A DNA stretch of 64,000 nt, taken from contig JAEUWY010000008.1 in NCBI GenBank assembly GCA_022059125.1, forward strand, positions 1,302,001-1,366,000. The letters are read 5' to 3'. Below are positions 20,135 to 30,636 of the stretch, one piece after another. The position numbers were made by a program, and so were the translations under genes. The stretch is from Corynespora cassiicola. Taxonomy: Eukaryota > Ascomycota > Dothideomycetes > Pleosporales > Corynesporascaceae. A model generated the notes under the pieces. That model saw nothing but the letters and a program-made list of their open reading frames with translations. It searched no databases and had not been told where the DNA came from. Positions within the stretch are counted from its first letter, which is position 1, and every line of letters begins with the position of its first letter.

Positions 20135-20345
20135 ATCTGAAGAGCTGTAGGAGTCCTTTTCTCTTAGCTCTTCTAGAACTAAATAACAAGTACAGATAAA
20201 ATATAATAAGAAAATTAATAAGTAGGGGCCATCGACATGCTTTCCGTGCAATATGTTAATATCTGAAGAGCTGTAGGAGTCCTTTTCTCTCAGCTTTGCT
20301 GGGCTAGGACTAAACAATAAGTACGGACAATAAGTATAAACAGTA
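20135..20345 (+). repeat. Direct repeat pair, about 85 bp each
   Basis: The block beginning AATATCTGAAGAGCTGTAGG occurs at about 20135 and again at about 20261. Both copies continue with AGTCCTTTTCTC(T/C)AGCT and then a related AACAA(T/G)AAGTAC tail. They are tandem copies with a 126-bp period, diverged mainly towards their right ends. Function is unknown. Confidence 0.6.
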
Positions 20346-21661
20346 ATAACGCTGGTCAGGCGTTTGACAAAACAGTAACTAGAGGTAATGAGAAACATTC
20401 GGGTCATCAACGAGCATATGAGCGATTCCTATCCCGCGAGCACGTGAGTCGCGAGAGTTGCAATAGGAGATGAAACATCATCCCAAGGCTCCAAGACCTC
20501 AAGGCTCCAAAGCCTCAAAGCTCCAAGGCCTCAAAGCTCTGAGGCAGTGACTCCCACAAAGGCCCCTCTGTGGTCGTGGTGATGTTGAAGCGAATGATCG
20601 TAATCCATAGGCTGGCAAGGCCCCTCAACGATGTCGAGCCGTGGATGTCAATCCCAACATCTGTGGCTAGTATATGAAGATGCTCTGCACAGGACAAACC
20701 TTCAACCAAGACTCCCAAATCGCGATTATCCCAGATCACGACTCTCCTAGATCGCGGAAAAGGCAACTCTTGAAACTCGTCACAAGTAAGCTGTATCACA
20801 GGGCCAGAACAGCTTGCAACTTGCAGCTGACGTAGCGTAGCAACATGAACACCATGGCCGCGATGGCCCGCGCAGGCCTAATCTGCAGAGCCACGCTCGG
20901 CGTAGGCGCGGTCAGCGTCTTGATGGCCTTGGCCCGTAGCAAGGTCGGCGCATTATCTTGGCGGACCCTGAAGCCCTGAAACCTTGGCCGAAGCTCTGGC
21001 CGAAGCTCTGGCCCTGGCTGGAGCCCTTGATGCTGGCGACGGGCTGGAACTTAAACTTCGACCCTGTTGCGCAGCGCTTCCGTCTGGATGTCTCGCTTAG
21101 TAGATAGCTCTTCTTCATGGGCTTCCAGAAGCGCCAAGAAGAGAAGCAGCAGCAGCCTAAGCGGCAGCCTGAGCAGCCTGTATGCCATGTCCACCTCATA
21201 TACAAGCAACTGCTAACGTGCGACAGTAAGCCAGAAGTGACGGCGTTCGCAGGCGACGGCGTTCGTGGGTAGCTTTCGGCGTTGACGGTTCCTTCACTCA
21301 ATCAGTCATATCTCCTCTCCCAAGCCCTTGCCATGACTGTAAGCCATGCTGTACGTGACCCTGCCGTGATGTTTGTGTGAGCGAAGCGATCGAGACGGCG
21401 GAGAGTGACGGCGGCGGGGAGCGAGGCGGAGGTGGGGACGCACGTGCGCGGCGGCGGCGGCGATCGAGGGGGCTGCGCGACGCAGGCTTGAGGAATCGAG
21501 GGCCGAGGACACGTCCAAAGGTTGTACGGTTGTGTGGTGGTTGTCGGTGGTTTGAACACGGAGAAGATCGCCGGAAGGAATAACTGCTGGTTGCATATCA
21601 CGTGACAAAATGACGTTACGCGACATATGAGATCACGCGACGGGCTAGGGCGTCGGAGCTT

Positions 21662-21823
21662 GGCGCCAAAAGCTTCGAGGTGAAGGTGAAGGTGAAGGTG
21701 AAGGTGAAGGCGAAGGTGAAGGTGAAGGTGAAGGTTCACCCACCAAACCGAGATGGGTCGGAAAATCGAATGCTCGCTGCTCATTGATGAAAAAATGGAA
21801 ACAATGGAGAAAAACAAAGTTAT
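21662..21823 (+). repeat. Dispersed repeat B, copy 2, with hexamer microsatellite
   Basis: This copy starts with GGCGCCAAAAGCTTCGAG and ends with the AAATGGAAACAATGGAGAAA block shared with 1899-2016. Its middle (21679-21735) is about nine GTGAAG/GGTGAA hexamers with one GGCGAA variant. The array therefore expanded inside one copy of the repeat. Confidence 0.55.
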
Positions 21824-22410
21824 GTTGATACAAAATATGTGTCGTTCCTTATTACACGCTATTATTCTACTAAACTCAAACATGGTAAAATAATCATAAA
21901 TAATCATTAATTAGCTAGCCTAAGGGTGGGGAACATCGTATTGAGAACGAAAAAGTCGTGTGGTCGCTTGGCGAGTGATGAGCTAGTTAGAGGTAGTTAT
22001 AAGTCAGTCTCTAATGATTTCTCGGCACGGAGGGAGGGACGTTGATAGAAGAATATTCTAGTAGGAAAATTTCAGCATACACGCAGCGCTACTATCTAAA
22101 ATAAAATAGGGAGAAAACGCGAATATGATACTTAGCATGTGAACAGTGATTTTAGGTCAAAGAATTGAAGACCCCATTTTACACACATGTATATTATCAC
22201 AGAAAAGCTGCCCGTTTTAGTCGTAAACTGACGTAGCAATGTATAAGTGAACACTACTCGCCTCAATAAAAAGAGCAGAGTGTTCCATTTCACCTCATGC
22301 CGGCCATCGCGATATATAAACAAACAATATTGCTATCTATGCATTCCTTATAATTTTGTCTCTATTTGCTCGGACAGAGCATTCTGTATTCCTCTCTGTG
22401 CTAAATATGG

Positions 22411-22860
22411 CTAACAGTCGAGTCTTTGTTTCCCACTATAGTAGATATTATTTACTTTACAGGGAGGGTCTATCCTTTGTTGCCTTTTTTCCTGACTGTC
22501 CTTTGATTCCAATATGGAACATTCGAATCTTAAGCTTTCAATTGGAATAGGAACAAGATTTTTGGGAATAATAGAATCCATAAAATCTACTTTGTTGCTG
22601 ATAGGAACTTCGAAGCTGAGGTAATGGAAGGTACAGAAGACGTTTGGAACTGGCTGATCAAGCTGAGCGCCAGTAACAAAGTCAATTCCGGAGTTCTTAA
22701 ACAAGTTTTGGATATCGTATCTATCATTATCCAATGATAAAGTAGCTTGATTGCTTAAATTGGTAATGTTGTTTGGCAAAGACAGTGTGATAAGAGGCGG
22801 TACTGGGGAGCTAGATACAGTGAGGATAAAGAGAGCAATGAGTGCGAAGATGGATGTCAT
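22411..22860 (-). CDS. Small secreted protein, 149 aa
   Basis: ATG-started single exon. Residues 1-18 are a clear signal peptide (MTSIFALIALFILTVSSS) followed by a Pro-rich start of the mature chain. The mature part contains four cysteines (FCTFHY, FECSIL, DPPCKV and the C-terminal DC), enough for two disulfides, and N-glycosylation sequons at NNIT and NLSN. No family is recognised. Size and build fit a fungal secreted effector-like or cell-surface protein. The assignment is by features only. Confidence 0.55.
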   Translation of the reverse strand: MTSIFALIALFILTVSSSPVPPLITLSLPNNITNLSNQATLSLDNDRYDIQNLFKNSGIDFVTGAQLDQPVPNVFCTFHYLSFEVPISNKVDFMDSIIPKNLVPIPIESLRFECSILESKDSQEKRQQRIDPPCKVNNIYYSGKQRLDC

Positions 22861-23234
22861 GGTAATGATCTGCTTCTTTTCAAGCGTAAGGATGCTCGTA
22901 TTAACAATTGATGATGAGCTGAGCGTTTGTCTAGGTTAAAAGCGATTATCCCCTGCTTTTTAACATTTATTCAGGAGGAATAGCATGGTTCATTATACCG
23001 AAAGCGGTTTACTGAGGTTTATAAGACTGTGCTCTTAAGACCGATTTCAATAGACTGGCTTTGGGTCACAGGAATCAGTATTCTGTGGACGGTTCATCGT
23101 CCGGAGATCCAATGACTTTGGTAACCATTCAACGAACGTTAGTTATGCTTATGATGAGAACTATACTATCTTCATTCTAGTTAGTTGGTTTATTTTGCTT
23201 TACTGCTTGTCGTCCGGGCGGCTAGCGCCAACAC

Positions 23235-23537
23235 CTACCGCCTAGACTTGGTCCTATCGCAAGCTCTTCTCAAGCAGTAAAGTTGAATGATGGCAATGAG
23301 ACGCCAACTTATGTTGGCGAATTTTTGCGATTCTCCTGAAATGAGTTCTGGATTAGTGTGATAGATCGAATGCGACTTGAGCTGGTAAGACAGTTTCTTT
23401 CTAGTAATCACGTGATCGTAATGGGCTATTTGCTCGCTAAATGACGATTCTTCGTGCGGGAACTTCGCCCACACGCAGTCAGCATTTATTAACGTTAGAG
23501 GCTGCCACTGGGTAAGATCATCATAGCTAGCAATCAT
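23235..23537 (-). CDS. Hypothetical short ORF, 100 aa
   Basis: An ATG-started frame immediately downstream of the DUF3435/C2H2 gene on the same strand, with ordinary amino-acid composition and no motif. It might be a separate small gene or the 3' untranslated part of its neighbour. Support is weak. Confidence 0.2.
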   Translation of the reverse strand: MIASYDDLTQWQPLTLINADCVWAKFPHEESSFSEQIAHYDHVITRKKLSYQLKSHSIYHTNPELISGESQKFANISWRLIAIIQLYCLRRACDRTKSRR

Positions 23538-23586
23538 TTACCAGAGCTGCGAAAACTATCATTCCTAGGTATATTATAGCTTGCTA

Positions 23587-25480
23587 CTAGGCTAAAGGGA
23601 ACGGGATGCGGTGCACAATTCTCAAATGCTCATGTAACTCCTTCAACTCAAGCGCATGTACATCGCAGGATAGATGAGGGCAGTCAAGATCCTTTGTATC
23701 AGCAACGTGTCTCTCTACGTGCTGAAGATACTCCGAAGGCTTCTCCATCTGCCGATAGAGCCCGTTCCTCATACAATATGGACAACGGCCTACTTCCGCA
23801 AACACGCCGCCCACTTTGATTGGGCCATAAATTGTATTGGGGTTTTGCGCATGCAATACGCCATGCATACTCCATTCAAGTTCGCTCGTTGTCCAAATGC
23901 CGCATTCAAAGCAATATTCGGCGCGCGTGGGTAGCGTCGCCTTGGTATAAGCTTTGTGATCCTTCTCGAGGTGCATATGTAGGTCGACAATGTTCTTGAA
24001 TTGACAAGTACATCCTTCCCACTCACAAAGAAGAATGTTCCGTGATAGATGATCGCTCAGATGGGAGGCTACAGCGCTCAAAGTGCCACAGTCATGATAA
24101 GAAGCATCGCATGCTCCCCACCTGCAATGCCAGCCATTGCGTTCCAAGGCAGCCGTATGTGTATTTTCCGCCCTGGTTCTTTTCTCATTTCGAAAACAGT
24201 GGAGAAGATGCAACTTCATTGGAATCCTAGAAAGCTCAGCGATAATTATGAGAGAGAACCGATCTCTTACCGACTTGGGCGGGCACCGCACCACAGACAA
24301 TTGCCATGTTCGTCTGGTTCCGCCCCTGGATAATAAATCTCAGATCCAACTATAGAAGCAGCCTCCACAAATGGCTCTAACACATCTTCGATCGGACGAT
24401 AGAGATTGCGACGGTTGTACAAGGATGATATAAGAGCTGCTCTTACGATATCGAACCGTAACTGCGCTTCGACTACTTTCTGAAGAGGATGGTAGTTTTC
24501 TAGGATTTCTATACCATCTCCAAAGGCTTGTAGGTCGCATGGTATATTTCCATGGTGTATACAGTGTCCCAAGAGCTCGAAAGCCAGCTTACCCTGTCCT
24601 CGACCAATGAGTAGATGCGGCTTATCAGTAGTAGTTTCGAGACCTGCCACTAATTAACGCATAATCTCCACGTTAGAGTCTAATAAAACCTACGTCTCTT
24701 CTCTCTTTCCGCAGCTTTTTTATTGTCATCCCGAATCGCGTTCCAGGTAGAAACATGCCCAGCTCTTTGGACCAAAGTATGCACTGTCTTATGTAAATCA
24801 TTTGGCGATAAGGCTCGTGATGGCGAGAGAGCGTTGTGTAATGCTCGTCGCATCACTGGAAGATCCAAAGTTTCAGACTTGTAGTTAATTACTTTCCACG
24901 TGGGAAACTCGCCGATCTCAAGTGATGTAAGATGGTGACCCTGAACACCATCGATTACTCCGTCGGCAAGAGCCAAGGCTAGAAAAATAGTAACAGGGCA
25001 TATGTGACGTTTGGAAGGGTTGTCTGCGAGTATCATTGTCCTTCTAGGGGGATTTAGCACAGGATGAAGCATTTGAGGGAACAATTCCCACCCTGACCAT
25101 CGCTTTCCCGAATTTTGAAACTTGCGCCTGTCTTTCAAGCAAACAATCAACAAGACCCGCATGACTCCATTGTATTTTGTAACAGGGAGTTTGGTATCCC
25201 TGTAATAAAAGCCCTCGCTTAGCGCTATAGTTGGATACAGGCCAAGGTGAAAAAACAACAGAATAGTCAGAGCTATCTGTAGGCGGTAGCGGGGATGTTT
25301 ATAATCATGTGAATCATGCCTCCATATAAACTCGAAAAGACTTTCGAAATTGCGTTCGATTAGCCGAGGTTTACACGGTTGGAACTCATGCGCAGCTCGA
25401 GAAGGGAGCGATCTGGGATCAAAGGTCGTGAGCGCGTGCGGGCTGTACATTCTGCGTTGCGATAGGGGTTCGAAGACCAT
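23587..25480 (-). CDS. DUF3435 domain/C2H2 zinc-finger protein (truncated Starship-captain-like recombinase)
   Basis: Exons 25480-24694, 24649-24271 and 24226-23587, with 44-bp introns, give 601 residues in phase. The N-terminal part matches the DUF3435 pattern: FESLFEFIWRHDSHDYKHPR, LLFFHLGLYPTIALSEGFYY, DNPSKRHICPVTIFLALALA and FPTWKVINYK. DUF3435 includes tyrosine recombinases that mobilise Starship elements. The recombinase family has Arg in a GxRP-type motif, but here it is GLYP. The later HxxR and Tyr boxes are not visible, and the usual upstream region of the family is missing because a stop precedes the ATG. The C-terminal 200 residues hold about five C2H2-like fingers, for example CEWEGCTCQFKN...HMHLEKDH and CFECGIWTT...HGVLH. 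It may bind DNA but is unlikely to recombine it. The minus-strand orientation would place any mobilised cargo to the left. Confidence 0.7.
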
Positions 25481-25896
25481 GCATAGTTAGTTCTGGGTCC
25501 ATCAAAAGATAGATGTCTAGAATAGTGCGTGACAGAGTAATGAAAACAGTATACGGCGATCGCGACACCGAAAACAGTGCCAGCCAATGTGTCATTGTAT
25601 CCCGGCGCTTAGCTCTTTGCCCGAATACATGTTACTATAATCTGAGACCTGGAAATCGTAATCGGTAATTATGCTACTATGTTCCGGTAACCAGACACTG
25701 TTTTAGAATAGGCAGAAATGGTAGCGGAATTGGGAAATGGCGCATTTGCGTGGTTTGTTTTGGTCAAGACGTACAGGGACGGAATTTCTCGCCTGGGCGG
25801 CGATGCTTTGATAATCATCACGTGACTATGATACAGCCTCGGTCTGCTCATGGAAGGTGGCTCTACAAGCCCCACTAGCCATCTCTAAAGTATATG

Positions 25897-26031
25897 TGTG
25901 GGGAAGAAGAATGAAGACTGAGTTGATTGCTATAGATAAATACTGCTCTGTACTTATATCCCTCCATGGACTAGGGTCTGTCTGAAGTGCGTGGGATGGT
26001 AGGTTTTATATACCAAAAGCAAACATACCAC
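25897..26031 (+). repeat. Dispersed repeat A, copy 1 (135 bp)
   Basis: The block from TGTGGGGAAGAAGAATGA to ATATACCAAAAGCAAACATA matches 45140-45273 along its whole length in the same orientation. Most differences are A/G or C/T transitions, with one single-base indel. It could be part of a solo LTR or a MITE. Confidence 0.75.
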
Positions 26032-26205
26032 AACGATGCTAGTCACGTGAAGGTCAACACCATCTTAGCTAGATGAACAGACACGAAGTGCCACACAATC
26101 ATTTTGAGGCTGTTAAGTAGGGCGGAACTCGCTTCCTTGGCCATTATTAACAGCACGAAAAATTCTCAAAAATCATCTCCATGACGCATAATAAAAGGAA
26201 CATAT

Positions 26206-27781
26206 CTAGCCGGCACTTTCTTCCAGATCATCGCGATAGGGTGACTTCCTTCGGTCAAGCCTATTTCGAGAAGCTCTCCACATCAATGCATCTCCAAGCC
26301 AGTTTGCATATCGCCCCGCGAAATTAATCGAACCACAGCGACCCCAACACCCTTTTGTTGTAGATGGAGACCTTTCCCAGAGGCGAAAAACAGCTCCAGT
26401 CCTCACATCATCCCTGATCCATCTCCAATCATAAGGTATCCTACTACTATCTTCATACTCCTTCTTCAAATAGAGTGGATTACGACTTATTACATTGTAA
26501 GCAGCCGTCGCCTCGCCCTATGTAGTCTATTAGATATTCAAATCGACTGATTCAGTTCTTGATTGCACTCACAATGAGTTTCTTCCATAATATTGAGTCT
26601 ATCCCCAAGTGTGCCTTGATATTCTTTACGCTTGTACTTTCAGGGAGCGGTTTTAACTTAGGCTTGGTGGATATAGGCTCTGGCAAGATAGCTGGCGTAA
26701 CGTTGGGATAAAGGCGGTTTATCTCGTAATTCCCAAGCCATCTAGCGGCTATAAATACCATCTGCTGTCTGGCTTCTTTTAATAGGTTGCCGATTGTAAA
26801 AGGACGTACTAGCTGAGGGGTGCCTTCTGATGGTTCTAGCTTAGAATGGCGATTGCTGACCAACATATCACCAGCAGTGTTGAAAAATCTTTTGAAAAGC
26901 AACTCGTCGGCAAGAATAATCCTGAGGTCATCTATCAATGCTTCTGCTAGCTTGTAAATTGATTTTGGAGGGTTTGAGATCGATGGACAGTTGTTGCTGT
27001 CTGATGCAAGCTCTTGCATGCGCTTTTCGAGAGCAAGAGGTCTGTCTTTGGTAGTTGAAACGATAAGCTAATAATCAGTGCATCGATCTCGGTGAGGGAT
27101 CTCCGTATACTTACTAGCAGTGTAATATAGCAAGGTGTGTACGACTGAACGAAGCTGTTATTCGTTTGAGCCACGGCGTAAGTTTCGACAAAATCCTTGC
27201 ATGATTCTTTCTTTGTAAATAATTAGCAAATTAATTAGTAACATCAGTGTACCATATTACCATTAGCTCTATTATCTCCGCAGAGAAATCGAATGTCCCC
27301 GTCTTGTTGGATTTGCCTGAACATCCCGTAGGATCGAGAAGAAAGTGTTTTCTCTTTTTCCCAGGCGATTGGGAAGGTTGATCGTTTGAACCTCTGGGCA
27401 AATCACTACTGTCGCTAAAGTAATTTGATGGATCTTCATTCATAAAAGTGACTGGCAGATGTGAGAATGAATGAATTTAGTTTGAGCCAGAAACTCAGGG
27501 CTTACGTTTCTCGGGTATGTCAATCCACGGAAGGTCGTCCTCGAAAGTGTTTCTTCCTGCATACAACTTCTGCTTTTTATTTTGCTTCATACTGGGGTTC
27601 TGATCATGTCTAAAATCGTCCTTGATGTAGGCGCATTCTGTAGAGGAAGAACTACAACGGGTACAGGTAGGCTTCGTTTCATCGCACTTTAGTTTCCTTC
27701 GAGAGCACCCTTCACTAGATAACGTTAGCCAAATCAAGAATGACGAAACCCGACTTACCACCCATTGCGCGACCGCATCAT
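26206..27781 (-). CDS. Zn(II)2Cys6 transcription factor
   Basis: Six exons, 27781-27759, 27714-27506, 27451-27261, 27210-27115, 27067-26573 and 26517-26206, with introns of 44-55 bp, encode 441 residues in phase. Joining the 23-nt first exon to exon 2 creates an exact fungal binuclear cluster, C-x2-C-x6-C-x5-C-x2-C-x6-C (NGCEGCSRRKLKCDETKPTC then TRCSSSSTEC). A Lys/Arg-rich linker with KKQK follows, then an acidic Ser/Pro segment with KKRKH. The rest is helical and contains the WLGNYEINRLYP region, compatible with a regulatory domain but not matched to a named family. It should bind DNA with CGG-type half-sites. Target genes are unknown. It is co-oriented with and 725 bp upstream of the DUF3435 gene. 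Confidence 0.8.
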
Positions 27782-28936
27782 GTTGATAGGAAAATGGATA
27801 AAGTTGCTAAGAGCTGTTGAGTGAGTGGATACATATACGGCGATTAAGGCTAGCCTATATTGAGCACGGCTGCTGCTGACATGATTCCCCCTAACTCAAT
27901 GAGCAAACAAGCAAAAATATTGTAAAAGCATGTAGCTCTATCGCTACAGACAATGAAGCGCCACAACATATATATATTTTCCCCTTAATATGTGCGACTA
28001 TACGGAAGTGCACTACAAGTGTCGAAATATTCGATACATAGTGAATTCATGGTGTAAAAAATATCTAGAAACCCAAAAAAAGTGTTCACTCAATGTAACA
28101 CGTCGGTAGGAAGATCCAACGTTTTGCTCAATTCTTCTCATCTAACACTGATCAGAGAATATAAAACCACAAAATGTGGAGGTTGCAATGGCACAAGCCT
28201 TTACCGCCACAAAAAGTCATAGCACTGGAAAACAATATCAGATGCCATTTACTGAAACCGGCAGTATTGACTCAAATTGGTAGAGTTAATTCATATAGTA
28301 GAATTGGATGTATAGATAGTTGACAATAAAATACCCCCAATAAATATACGTCGGAGATTGGCTTCGACACTCATGCCCGGTGGAAAATATATAACTAAGG
28401 GCGCCAAAAAGTGAAGACAGCCAATTGGGATGCTCAAAAGGATCCAGCAAACAATATAAAGACTCATCTTACCACTTGCTTCTTCGGACACGACTTCCAC
28501 CCATAATATCTCTTCTCAATTGAAAATGTCTTCAAAACTAAAGCGAGATCCAGTTTCCTCTTTTCAACCTGTATATGAAGGCGATTGTTTATCTCATTGC
28601 AAATACGTTGGCATTTCTCCCCCGAACGAAAAAGGGGATCCAGCTAAAGAGTTGATTCGCGGTTTCAAGGTTCCCTCAGCCGAGAAACCGCCAGCCAAGC
28701 CATAAGGTCCGTACAATGCCTCAGAGTAGAACACAGTTAAAATAGCCCTAGTTTTATAGAATACAGGAGTACACGTACATTGGCTTAAATATAGAATGAT
28801 TCCATAATTCACTTCAACTTGCCAGTGTTTTACATTTGCTCTTTTTTTGTGTTGTATCAATTTATCATCTGACTGGAAATCTTGAAAAGTCGAGTTTCTA
28901 TTCTCTGCGCTGCAGCCGATCATGTTGAACCCACGG
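27782..28936. other. Intergenic, no gene seen
   Basis: AT-rich, with short frames only. A 61-codon frame at 28520-28705 on the plus strand has an ATG but no motif, and lies in the 3' flank of the minus-strand gene ending at 28937. I do not support it as a gene. Confidence 0.45.
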
Positions 28937-29614
28937 CTACCACATGATACCTTTTCTGATATCTCGCTTTCGGTTCCAGAACTTCCACCAGTTGCGTTTC
29001 TTCTCATGTTGCGATTTTATCGTACCAACGGTATTTTCAATCCGGTCGACAGCATCCTGAACCTCAAATAATCTTTCAGATACGCTAGTCTCTGGTTCTT
29101 GTTGCGCTGGTTGCAATGTCAATACCAGCTACATTGCCGAAACTGCTTACTTACGGGAGATGAAATCAGAATATAACCCTAACATCGGAAATGATATTTC
29201 GTGGATTTTTGATCTTATTCTCACGGCAACTAGAATAGACTCAGGGAAAATCTCGTACCAAACCAGTGTACCTTGTTTCCATTTTCCGTTGTGAAGTACA
29301 TTCACGAGTCTGTGAACCCAATTTAGAAGCGCAATGCTCCACTTATCTTCAAAACTATCCGTGTATAGTGATTCATCCGTTTGCAATCTTATACTCTTGA
29401 TAGTGGCCATGAGCACTTCTCGTATTTGGATATTAGATTCTAACTCCAGGGCGCACTTTGAAATGTAGCCCACTAGCCGTTCTGGAGTAGGCGAATATCC
29501 TTTCGGGGCAAAAGGAGCAATGAGTTTCTGGATGTATGTTCCGACTATGAAAACGCGAGGGACTCGAGGGTCGGGACTGAGATCAATCTCATCCATGATC
29601 GAAAGAATATTCAT
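28937..29614 (-). CDS. Hypothetical protein, 209 aa
   Basis: Two exons, 29614-29155 and 29106-28937, joined across a 48-bp GTAAGT...CCAG intron in phase. The first exon encodes a mostly helical region with RVFIVGTYIQKLIAPFAPKG and WVHRLVNVLHNGKW. The second adds a coiled-coil tail with SERLFEVQDAVDRIENTVG and a basic Trp-rich end, RNWWKFWNRKR. No known domain is recognised. An upstream Cys-rich frame (29611-29913) may be an additional 5' exon, but only through a weak GTGTAC donor. The ATG at 29614 is the first in frame. Confidence 0.5.
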
Positions 29615-29913
29615 GGCTGGCAATTGGATGTTAGATTATTCAGTGCCGGAAAGGTGTCGAGATCTTGTACACACTTTGAACACATTCCATGTCGAGATCC
29701 TTCGTCCACATATCGTTTGAAACATTGGCCGCATTGGAGTCGCCGGGTACATCCATTGAAACGTAGGTCGACATGTTGCCCAATGACAGGGTATTGAGCA
29801 AAGAAATAAAGGAGATCTTGATCGGTGTGGCCTTTTTTATAGGGATTTGGGGCAGCTGACAAATTCACATTTGCAGGTTTCTTGGAAAAGAGGCTTGATG
29901 TATCTGCGTTCAC
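29611..29913 (-). other. Cys-rich open frame without start codon
   Basis: This frame contains RRLQCGQCFKRYVDEGSRHG followed by MCSKC, a C-x2-C...C-x2-C zinc-binding pattern. It has no ATG, and a stop lies just upstream. It is either an internal exon whose 5' exon I cannot find, or a remnant. It opposes the plus-strand Cys-rich gene that starts 33 bp away. Confidence 0.3.
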
Positions 29914-29946
29914 AATTTTCTCATCACAATCTCTTCAAAAGTTAAC

Positions 29947-30195
29947 ATGGCCTCAGCTTGTCGGCATTCTATATGTACAGAATCACAAAATCCTTTCCAG
30001 TGTAGCGAATGCAAAGCCGTATACAAACGTTCTCGCTTGACTCAGTTCATGTGTGAAAAAAACTGCGGGTGGAACTCGTGCAGGACATGTTTCCAAAAGA
30101 ATGAAATACAGGTAACACAACCAACCGATATTTGGGCAATGCTGACGGTCACAGTCAACCAACTTTCGCTACCGAGCACCGTGGAAATTCGATGA
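29947..30195 (+). CDS. Small cysteine-rich zinc-finger-like protein, 82 aa
   Basis: ATG in a strong context (GTTAACATGGCC). The cysteines are arranged as C-x4-C, then CSECKAVY, then CEKNCGWNSCRTCF, resembling a ZZ or RING-derived treble-clef zinc site. There is no signal peptide. The C-terminal 30 residues are unstructured. Family not recognised; it might be a protein-interaction module. Confidence 0.45.
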   Translation: MASACRHSICTESQNPFQCSECKAVYKRSRLTQFMCEKNCGWNSCRTCFQKNEIQVTQPTDIWAMLTVTVNQLSLPSTVEIR

Positions 30196-30222
30196 TTGAA
30201 CAGGCAGGGCTGAATTATGCTG

Positions 30223-30636
30223 TTAGGTCTCTTTGAGTTTGTATCGAAGGATATGGTTTGTGTTACATTTACTCTTCAATTGTATCATGGCGGTTAAACT
30301 TTTTAAAACACGTCGAATTATGTTCTGATTCTGGCTGAGGGTCTGGATCTGGGACTGAAGAATCTGAATCTGAGACTGGAGGTCCTTAATCTGGGCATCC
30401 TGGTTTTGAGTTTCCAATTTGAGCCTTCCGTATTCGATTTCAAGAATCTGTATGTGATATTTGAGTTTATCTGGTGTGTTGTATCCGATTCCTGATTGAG
30501 TTCGGCCCCACCATAAATTTACTTGAAGATCGTTCATAGCCTGGACGGACTGATTGGATTGAGACATGCCAAATAAGCGTGCAGATATGACCAAGGCTGC
30601 CGATACAAGGCATGAACTTGGGACAGACTGCGCCAT
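30223..30636 (-). CDS. Coiled-coil protein, 137 aa
   Basis: Single ATG-started exon. The N-terminus is hydrophobic (SSCLVSAALVISARLFG) and could be a signal or anchor. Residues about 70-115 form a coiled coil with near-perfect heptads, LQSQIQI-LQSQIQT-LSQNQNI. The C-terminus is basic. Function unknown. Confidence 0.45.
   Translation of the reverse strand: MAQSVPSSCLVSAALVISARLFGMSQSNQSVQAMNDLQVNLWWGRTQSGIGYNTPDKLKYHIQILEIEYGRLKLETQNQDAQIKDLQSQIQILQSQIQTLSQNQNIIRRVLKSLTAMIQLKSKCNTNHILRYKLKET

Larger units (their letters stand above)
19774..22410. other. Repeat-rich, gene-poor stretch
   Basis: No convincing gene. Between 20515 and 21300 there are GC-rich minus-strand frames, including a Leu-rich stretch and a repeated Gln/Pro/Glu/Leu motif. 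They are interrupted by stops and match nothing I know. The stretch holds a direct repeat pair, a short CTCCAAGGCCTCAAAG-like tandem array at 20487-20540, and copy 2 of dispersed repeat B with an internal hexamer array. Confidence 0.5.

Noticed and set aside
20912..21907. GC-rich minus-strand ORFs, one with alternating His-Leu repeats
   Set aside because: They are driven by the GTGAAG hexamer array and GC bias. Adjacent frames are equally open and no family pattern appears.
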